In this document: piece by piece, positions 56,479-64,000 of the stretch
How the letters are laid out: each line of letters opens with the position of its first letter
Position numbering within the stretch: the stretch's first letter is position 1
DNA from: Amanita rubescens
Taxonomy: Eukaryota > Basidiomycota > Agaricomycetes > Agaricales > Amanitaceae
Length of the DNA: 64,000 nucleotides
Assembly: GCA_015039365.1 (NCBI GenBank)
Contig: WION01000001.1
Coordinates: forward strand, 868,001-932,000
Direction of reading: 5' to 3'
Made by a program: the position numbers and the translations under genes
The notes under the pieces: generated by a model
Database searches by the model: none
Told to the model about the DNA's origin: nothing
Seen by the model: only the letters and a program-made list of their open reading frames with translations

Positions 56479-58428
56479 TCACTGTTGTGTAAGTAGGTCT
56501 TCCTCCATCAACATACTTCTTTTCCCAATACGGACGCGTCCATGGAAAGGGAGACCATCTAATTGAAGCTCATGCTTCCGTCCGGTGTTGACCGGCAAAC
56601 CTTCTACGTTAACTATAACCGAGACAGACCCAAGCAAGCCAGCGATTGCCCCGTCTGAACCAAAAATAACCTAGTCAATTGATTGTCAGCGTGCCGAAGA
56701 TATGAATACAATCATAGCGTACCTTGCCAACGAAACTACTAAATTGTCCCTCGCGACCAGGAAGAACTTCGAGAGGGACATCAGTGATCACTGCCGAGAT
56801 GGTGTATGTCGCCCCGTCTCCATCCCTAGATTTCTCACGAACGCAGAGAGATGGCAGCCAGTCATCGAGTCGAATATGTGCAAAGGCATTTTTCGGTAGT
56901 GGGTCGGGTAGAGGCATCTCAGGTGGCACACCATTAGTTTCTGTTACGTCCCCGTCAAACACGAGTACTTCAGGAAAGGCACGATGTACGTCAAGCGAAA
57001 CGTCCATGCCCTTCGGTAAAACTAGCTGTACAACAACGATTCCACTCGCTACAAAGGTAGTGCCCTTGGCGCTGATTTTCATGTCATGGATAGTTACATT
57101 CCGAAGCAGCTCAGGCCGGGGTGTAGGAGCTGGAAAGTTGGCCGAGATGGACAAACCTGGTTGGAGGGGAGATGAAATGGAGATGGTGTTTGGTTTTCCT
57201 GATAGATAGCGAGTAAGGAAACCAGATAGGATTTCGGGGGTCGATGATTGCGGAGGAAGAACAGTCCCGGAGACTTGCAATGTTACATTCGGGTGCGTCA
57301 AGGTGAATGGTAGAGTTGACACTGAGGCTACTGGGAGAGGCGAGGTGGTTGTATTTGGGGTAGGAATTGACACAATGAACGGCAAGGACGGTATAGTCAC
57401 CTGCAGATCTACAGGTGCAGGGTCGACGAATGTTGCTTGTGCATCGAGGAATAAGGTATTATCTTGACTAACAACATGGAATTCTTGCAGCGTCAAAAGG
57501 GAACCAATGGAGGGGAACGAGCCTCCTGGGCTAGGGAGGCCAGGTAAAGGAGGGACTGGATGCCAATAAAATTAGTGAGTCAAACAGAGACAGAAAAGGG
57601 CGGCGCACTTTTGAAGCCGAGGGGGACCTGTAGTTTTGCCCTAGTGATATGAAGCATGTTCCGCCAATCCCGTTGGTATAAGCCACCTCCCCGTATAGAC
57701 ACTGCATCCAAGTTGGTACGCACATCAATCTGACCGCGAGACCAGCTATCTTGCATGAACTGCAAGATAGCAGATGTGTTGGAAGTCGGTTCAACTGCCA
57801 GGTTTATAGTTACGTCCGATAACCAGCTTTTGTCAGAAGGAGGGTCGGGGTTGAGTAGAACATCCAGGTCTGCAATATACACAGAGGCAAGTTCCAATGA
57901 CAAGTCATGTTTTGGAGTAAGGTGGATAGGGCTCAAGTGAACAGTTACTTTGCCCACGCGGCGAATGCCCCACCGGCCCAGCGCTTTCCATATATTTGTG
58001 AAGAAACCATCACCTTCATGACTGCGTCGTACACCTAGAATTGATCCTGCGTCGACGCCAAGCTTTCCTTGCACCTGAAGCCATATCACCCCTTGTTCGG
58101 CTCTCGTGACATCTATGTGGGAAGGATATCTAAAGACGACTGCTGTGGAAACAAGTTCTTCCGCTGGTATGCTTGAGACCCTGGCCGCATAGGACCAAGC
58201 GAGAAGTGTAATAGTGACGAATAGGAAGACGGTGAAGGAAAGCGAGAATAAGAATACACGGAGTAGTTTTGACCGTAGTCTGCGGTTAGAACGAACTGCA
58301 GTCGAGGGGGTTTCTGTTAGAGAATCGGAATGGGATGAGCTGGCAAGGAGAGGGGTATTTTCAGTGGGTTCCTGAGCTCTACTCTTGCCCTTGTTGTCTG
58401 GGGTATTGGCATGGACATCGCACGACAT
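56479..58428 (-). CDS. TAG1: Vacuolar membrane protein Tag1 (autophagy termination)
   Basis: Homologue of yeast Tag1 (YLR173W), a vacuolar membrane protein that ends autophagy during long starvation; database entries often call it pre-rRNA processing protein. The start at 58428 gives a 60-residue cytosolic tail with NTPLLASSSHSDS, a dileucine-like signal. One membrane helix follows (LLRVFLFSLSFTVFLFVTIT). The long lumenal part holds LEA/Ig-like domains, for example VGKVTVHLSPIHLTPKHDL and LRNVTIHDMKISAKGTTFVA. The C-terminus is GRKHELQLDGLPFHGRVRIG. Introns at about 57608-57559 and 56724-56676. The frame is clean. The serine carboxypeptidase stop lies 58 bp upstream. Confidence 0.85.
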
Positions 58429-58486
58429 GGTACAGACCGAGAACTGCGCTAATTCAATAGTTACATTACATAAACTAACACACGCA

Positions 58487-60566
58487 TCACACGGAATGCA
58501 GTTGCTCTCCCGCCACTATCTGCCGGTAAATCTCCAATGCAACTGCAGGTTGAAAAGCAGGCTGTGAAAAAAAACTTGTTCATGGACAAGATCAATTACT
58601 GGCAAAAATAATTGCTCACCACTTCGTGCCCAGCCTCAAACACTCTCCTGCATGACCATTGGTGTCAGATTTCGAGTTTGTTATAAAAGACCTAGACACT
58701 CACGCGAAGGAGAAGTTGTCGACATTGACATATTGCGCAACCGCATTTCCATTGATTGTCATATTCGTCAATGGCGTATTTTGCAGCGTCTGTTGTCCGT
58801 ACCAGTTCATAGAGAGAATGGCCTCCTGGTTTCCGATCCAGTTACAGCTATAACACCTCATGTCAGCGCATTTCATCCGTTGTACCAATCCACATACATG
58901 ATGTCAGCATCTCCGGCCTTCGAGAGAATATCAGAGGACACTATTTATATCACAACTCGAGAACGTACCCAAATCAAGACTTTTAGCTTGGAGTTGACAA
59001 GGCTGGCAAGCTGCGGCAGCAGCGTCCTTGCATCCTGCACATCGTTATAATCATCGCGCTCGCGCTGGTTATTAGATACGTACATCACCCGTTGTTACGA
59101 ATTTATTATATGGTGCATTGGGACACTCCTGGTACGTTGTATTGGCTCCAATCTGCGCCTTAACTGTTGATGAATGCAGGTAATTGACATAATATTCAGG
59201 AGGAAATGCCTGCGGTCGAGTTTTGACGCAAATCGTAGGGATCATAGTTTCCTACTGCCAAGGTATACATATTGGCCTGTTGCATCAATAACCAGTTAGC
59301 TATCTGGACTACTGTGCAAACGGGCGACGAACACAATAACTGTCCGCGTTTGCACAGATTTTATCCGACTGTGACGAATTACCTGCTGCATAGCAAGCTT
59401 CTTGCTGGTCTCGGCATCCGCCAGAATTGTAATAATCGTTATACATCTGCTGCAAAGTCGAATTGGGCTGAAGTTGTCCATATCCCGGTGCGTATGTTGC
59501 AAAGTCCAGATATGCTTTGTTTTGGATCAAAGGGTCGATCCAGCCACTTGCCTGAGTCAGTGCTAGAACCACATCTGATGTTATCAGCTCACTTGTTGAT
59601 CATTAGGCCGCTAACATTGATTTGTTCCCCTTGTATCGCTCCACTTTCGATCAGAGCATTTTGCTGATCGAAATACGTCACAAATTCAGGTCCATAGTGG
59701 CCGCCATAGCTTTCCGTCGCGAATATAAATCTATCGTGCCAAGTTGGTCAGCAGGAATCGGTCAAAACAAAACGTGATCCACTACTCTCGGCTTTGGTAA
59801 GTTGAAAATTCCCCACTCTCGAACAGGATCTGGAATGCCTGCCACACTTGAGGAGCTGCGGTCCAAGTGCTATCTACTGTATCCTGTCCATATGAAAACC
59901 CGGTTCCGACTGGTTGGTCGATATATATCACTGCGCAAATGATGAATCCGACGTGCGTTTCTTGCAATTGTGATACTTGCCATTGCTAATGTTGTTCCAG
60001 CTGTTCTCAAAGTCAAATTACAATTCTCTACTGCGCTGCATAAAACCTTACCTATAAGGGTTCAATGTGGTCGATGCACCGTCCGGGTTCACATTGCAGG
60101 GACCGTTCTCTGGGACGAGCATCTATCCGACGTTTGTTCATTCAACAACACACCTGACTTACCCTGGAATAGACCAATCATAGATGAACAACCTGGTCCT
60201 CCATTCAACCTATATCGCAAAATATTAGCGAGAGTAAATGACTAATTGCATGACCACTACCATAGCGTGAATGGCGCTGTCTCTGGACTGTTCCGTGCTT
60301 CGAAGAACCAGAACCACTGTTCGAAGGAGATCAATAATCAGATCATGAGCTGAGCGCCGAGGCCTGCTTACTAAATGCATATTCGGTTCTATATCGATGT
60401 AGCCCGACGTCTGGTGGACACCAGGTGTCGTTTCACAGATGCCGGAGTCAGAAACATATCGGAGGCCGACTCCCGTATTTTGGGTGGACTGGAATGATTT
60501 GTGGGTACCAGCAGCGGTTACGCCGAGGCAGATAGAGAGCTGAAGCCAAACGCTGGCGAATCGCAT
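58487..60566 (-). CDS. Secreted serine carboxypeptidase (S10)
   Basis: Peptidase family S10, removing C-terminal residues in vacuole or outside the cell. The signal peptide is MRFASVWLQLSICLGVTAAG. Landmarks: TSGYIDIEPNMHL, WFWFFEARNSPETAPFTLWL, then [20 protein letters not shown]. The nucleophile is in FATESYGGHYGPEFVTYF. The catalytic His is in FARVFEAGHEVPAFQPAVAL, assembled over two introns near 58690 and 58600. The Asp region is AGDADIMWD-like near 58910. Cys residues such as GGCRDQQEACYAAGN suggest disulphides. About ten introns, one with a GC donor (GCAAGT, near 59980). It ends VAGEQLHSV. Confidence 0.9.
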
Positions 60567-61457
60567 CGTGAAGCTGCTCGAAGCCTTTGCAGTACAGCTA
60601 GCTATTTATCTCGCTGCCTTACAAGTCCCATGCCCAGTGTCCGCATGGCGAAGAAGTCGGGTAAGCGTGCTTTCCCGTCTCCATTTTGATGGATTTAAAT
60701 ACAGAATCTGTAAACCGTGTCCACCGACTTGCGCTGATTGACGTGCAGCCGCGTGAATAAATGGGAATTTCGTTTAAATATATCAAATGCCATTGTCCTC
60801 CACATGGCGAAGGATTAGCGCCTGATTATATGGCGGTGATTATTTACAACACTTGTTTCGACTGCAAGCATCCCAGGCATATATAGATGATCGATACCAA
60901 ACGGGGGACAAGAACAGTTGCGTGGCGTCGACTCGCTAAAAGTCCGAGTCTTCCAAACGTAGGTGTGAGCCTAAAAAAACTGTGCAGTCGCTCACATTAG
61001 TATCGTGGGATACAACTTATCTACAATCTTCAATTTCGAGCCGCAGTACTTCAGTCAGCGATTGCGATTGCGAGTTAATCCCGGTTACCCGGGACTGTAC
61101 CGAGAAAACGAAGCGTTATGAATATCCCTGTGACCCGGTATTAATCCAAGTAAAAGTAACGGAACGCCTTCATGACGCTGAGAATAGCCCAAGGAAACCC
61201 TTACAGTTCAATTGTCCACTCCACTGAGATGCTTTTTATCTGTTGAATTAAGAATCTGCGTCACTATACCCATTGAAGGCCGGTGAATAGAAGCCAGTTC
61301 ACAAAGATGGCAACGAGGCAAAGCTGAAAAGGAGGTCACGGTATCACGTCGAATCAGTCGAATATTAAAGTGGCAGCACTCTACGCTCATCAAAAACCGC
61401 GGTGGAATTGCATTTAATTGACGTAAGTGGAATCTTTTTACGATATATGCACCGAAC
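60567..61457. other. Intergenic, nothing recognised
   Basis: 891 bp between two minus-strand genes. It must include the promoter of the carboxypeptidase and the 3' end of the dehydrogenase. I found no frame with coding character. Confidence 0.5.
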
Positions 61458-63046
61458 TCATGGGTGAACCAATACTTTAACTGATGAATCGTTAGATCCA
61501 GAACGGTTCCTTGTATGGCATATCACATGCTTACCCAGGGTATCTTTTTCCTTCAACAAAGCCTCAAATCCCTTCTCAACAACGTCATCCAGCGATATTC
61601 TCCGGCTGATAAAATCTTGAAGACCAGAAATTTTCCCCGATGCAACAGCAGCGATGACATCCGGATGATCGTTTTCGTAGCATATCGTGCCTGCATGAAT
61701 GTGTTAAATAGAACCGGTGTATCTACAAAAGAATTTGAGGTCACCTAGCAGCGTGATCTGTTTCAATACGATACTATTCATGTCAATTCCGGCTTTAACG
61801 CCAGCGTCCCAGAGGGCGATGTTCATTATAGTTCCATTGGCGCGAACACTGTTTATAGCTGCGTCCACCGTGGATTGCAACCCGGCAGCATCGAAGGCAA
61901 CATCGACGCCAACATCGGACGTTGCTTCCAAAACAGCGCCAGTAATGTCAGATGTGGTGGGATCGATGACAACTGTAGCACCGTGTCGAGCTGCCAAGTC
62001 ACGACGGAGGGCGGCAGGCTCAGCAACAATAATCTTTGCATCCGGGTCAATAGAGCGAAGTACTCTCAGAACCAAAAAGCCAATCTAAGAGCGGGTTACA
62101 TGACTGGTGAACTCGAAGTATAGTCGTGAAAAGACTCACAGGTCCAGCCCCTAACACAAGTGCAGATTGTCCTTTGACGAATTTAGAACGGTTTATAGCG
62201 TGCCACGCAACAGATATAGGCTCAATGCACGCTCCGATGTCAACTTTGGGAGCGATATGTTTATGAATAGATGTACTGGATGGAACAACGTACGAGGGAT
62301 ATTGTCGTGGAGTTTGTGGACATATTTCAAGTCCACAGCAATGTATTCAGCAAGGCCACCGCCCCAGCCACCAATACCCTTTTACCCACTTCAGCGACAA
62401 CCTGGAATGGAAAGTAAAGAATCGACATACGATGGTGTTGAAAAGCCGACAGGTGTTCCTGCTTCCTGATCCACATGAATGACATGACCCACACCCAAAT
62501 ATCGGCTCGCTGCACAATGGATTAATGGTGATATTGTGCATCCAGTACCGGATGACATACACTGTTACTTGTTGGCCCACTGGCCATTCCCCGTCATCTA
62601 CATCAGGGCCATGCTCAGCGACCGTGCCGGAGAATCTGAAGGAGGATGTTTGACAATCTAACGAAGGGAATGGAATGACTCTTACTCATGTCCTAAAGTT
62701 ATGGGAAGAGATTCGCCCGTGATTGGATCGGGTTCCGTAGAAGTAGGAAACTTGGGCGATGTTGCGAGATAGGCATGGAGATCAGTGCCACATACTTCGT
62801 AATTGTCAACTTAGTGGTAAGGAATTAAGAGATTTACTTACTTCCATTCCTATACCAGACGGCTTGGTGAGGACGAATCCAAGCACCATGAGCCACTTAC
62901 CAGGCAACCTAATGTGTGGTGAATCGATGGTGCGATTAGAGAATAACTCAAGTTACCTTGATGAGCACCTGTTTGCTCTTCGGTATAGGCTTCTCAATCT
63001 CTTCGATACGGATATCCTTTGGGCCGTAGTATCTAGCAGCTTTCAT
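61458..63046 (-). CDS. Zinc-dependent 2,3-butanediol/sorbitol-type dehydrogenase
   Basis: Medium-chain (GroES-like) zinc alcohol dehydrogenase, interconverting polyols or acetoin/butanediol with NAD+. The start at 63046 gives MKAARYYGPKDIRIEEIEKP. The catalytic zinc ligands sit in CGTDLHAY and TLGHEFSGTVAEHGPDVDD. The structural zinc loop is FGCGSCHSCGSGSRNTC. The next exon, GIGGWGGGLAEYIAVDLKYV, is followed by DIGACIEPISVAWHAINRSK. The Rossmann motif is LVLGAGPIGFLVLRVLRSID over an intron. It ends KVLVHP, as usual for the group. About ten short introns; frame clean. It is divergent from GWT1 with a 149 bp spacer. Confidence 0.9.
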
Positions 63047-63195
63047 GATGTCTTGAGCAGATCGTAAATGATAAGAAGCTGTCTTAAATAGTGTTCGTGG
63101 TTTGGACGGCGCCAACAGTGTCAGATGACAATGTCATCATGATCATGAGCCTGAGCAAGATTAGTCGGTCGCTTGTCTTTGTTTGTTTCACACTC

Positions 63196-64000
63196 ATGAC
63201 CAGCGAATACAAGAAAACGAAAGAAGCGTTCGTCAGCGGGATGACTGGGTCCACCATGTCCCATGTTCACTTGATATCATCCGTTTCACTGGCAAGTACA
63301 ACAGAGGGCATTTTTTGACGCGCCGGGCACTTACAAGTTCCGCTCAGGCCTCCATCGTCCTCTATTCCGCCCTACGAACGCGTGATGTCAGACCAAACTT
63401 CTTTTTCTCGTGGCTCGTGCTTGTGGTCCCATTACTTCTGTCGATGACCGTCTTCGCGGACACTGCGTATCTATTGTCACTCTTGCTTTGTCTTCCTGCT
63501 TGTTTCATCATGCTTCTCATACCTCGACGTGAGCTAGGCACGCCCTTACCCTCTATTTCATCTCCGACTTCGTCATCTTCCGCCTCCAAGCAGAGTACTT
63601 TCGTCGCGAACCACCTCAATCCATTACCGGCTCTGACGACGTACCGTGCACATATGATGTTGATGACTGTTCTCGCCATCCTTGCAGTTGACTTCCGGAT
63701 ATTTCCCCGTTCACTTGCCAAATGTGAGACCTTTGGAGTTTCATTGGTGCATATCCATACATTATAGGGTATAGATGCTCCCAAGTATTGACTGATTTCT
63801 CTCTCATGGACTGTATAGATGGATCTCGGAGTAGGCTCCTTTGTGTTTTCACAAGGTGTTGTCTCTGCAATACCGATATTGAAGGATATGAGCTATCTCG
63901 CTTCTCCTATCGTCCCAAAATTAATCTATGTCACGCGCAAGTCTCTGCCAATTATTGTTCTTGGACTTGTTAGGGTGCTTCTTGTCAAAGCAACAGACTA
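63196..64000 (+). CDS. GWT1: GPI inositol acyltransferase Gwt1, 5' part (cut by window end)
   Basis: ER membrane enzyme that acylates inositol of GlcN-PI in GPI anchor synthesis (PIG-W homologue). The start at 63196 gives [20 protein letters not shown], then [17 protein letters not shown] intron (63292-63346) joins to [12 protein letters not shown]. Membrane helices follow: [20 protein letters not shown] and [19 protein letters not shown]. The conserved block [20 protein letters not shown] is joined over an intron (63749-63820) to [20 protein letters not shown]. The last residues visible, [11 protein letters not shown], run to the window edge, so the C-terminal half is missing. Confidence 0.92.

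Noticed and set aside
1..64000. CRISPR arrays, rRNA genes, LTR or DNA transposons, prophage.
   Set aside because: No regularly spaced repeats, rRNA motifs, transposase/reverse transcriptase signatures or paired terminal repeats were seen on reading both strands.

Overview
The window looks like nuclear DNA of a basidiomycete fungus, most likely an Agaricomycete. Protein genes are dense on both strands and broken by many short introns of about 45-60 nt with GTRNGT/YAG borders. The gene content is fungal: Trs65, Tag1, a QDE-1-type RNA-dependent RNA polymerase, Gwt1, and TPR-MYND and HMG-box proteins of basidiomycete type. I see no bacterial operons, CRISPR array, rRNA or intact transposon. One tRNA gene, tRNA-Ile(AAU), is present.

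Layout from left to right. 0.9-6.8 kb: the sphingolipid enzyme LCB2, UDP-glucose dehydrogenase and an unrecognised gene, all on the minus strand. 6.8-12.5 kb: RNA-dependent RNA polymerase (RNAi) and the 8-oxoguanine glycosylase OGG1, both plus. 12.6-16.5 kb: an accessory patch with two tandem copies of a roughly 2 kb unit, each carrying a TPR-MYND gene. Between them lies a 120 bp intron-containing fragment of the DUG1 dipeptidase gene, and a short OGG1-intron-like fragment lies in the first copy. 16.7-24.9 kb: a monocarboxylate-type MFS transporter, DUG1, a SUZ-domain protein, a small conserved gene, a carnitine-pathway dioxygenase and a peroxisomal MaoC hydratase. 25.3-35.0 kb: a SNF2 ATPase, an EST1/SMG7 protein, a KPWE-motif (PEX39-like) protein and an ArfGAP. 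36-46 kb: an unnamed basidiomycete protein, TRS65, NOSIP, tRNA-Ile, a probable tail-anchored protein and an HMG-box factor. 46-52 kb: gene-poor, with a mitochondrial bL28 gene. 52-64 kb: an NT-C2 (EEIG1-like) protein, an amidase, TAG1, a secreted serine carboxypeptidase, a zinc butanediol/sorbitol-type dehydrogenase and a GWT1 cut by the window edge.

Most genes are unrelated housekeeping genes, as is usual in fungi. The one plausible functional pairing is the convergent dioxygenase/MaoC pair (carnitine synthesis and peroxisomal beta-oxidation, stop codons 15 bp apart).

A recurring oddity is that several otherwise well-conserved genes (UGDH, RdRP, EST1, SNF2, MFS, ArfGAP and others) are readable only if single extra bases are skipped inside exons. 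Neighbouring genes (LCB2, DUG1, TRS65, TAG1, NOSIP, dehydrogenase) are clean. The extra bases are far more often +1 than -1, which points to residual insertion errors in the assembly rather than to mass pseudogenisation, but this needs reads to settle. Exon borders below were inferred by hand from splice motifs and protein-family continuity.
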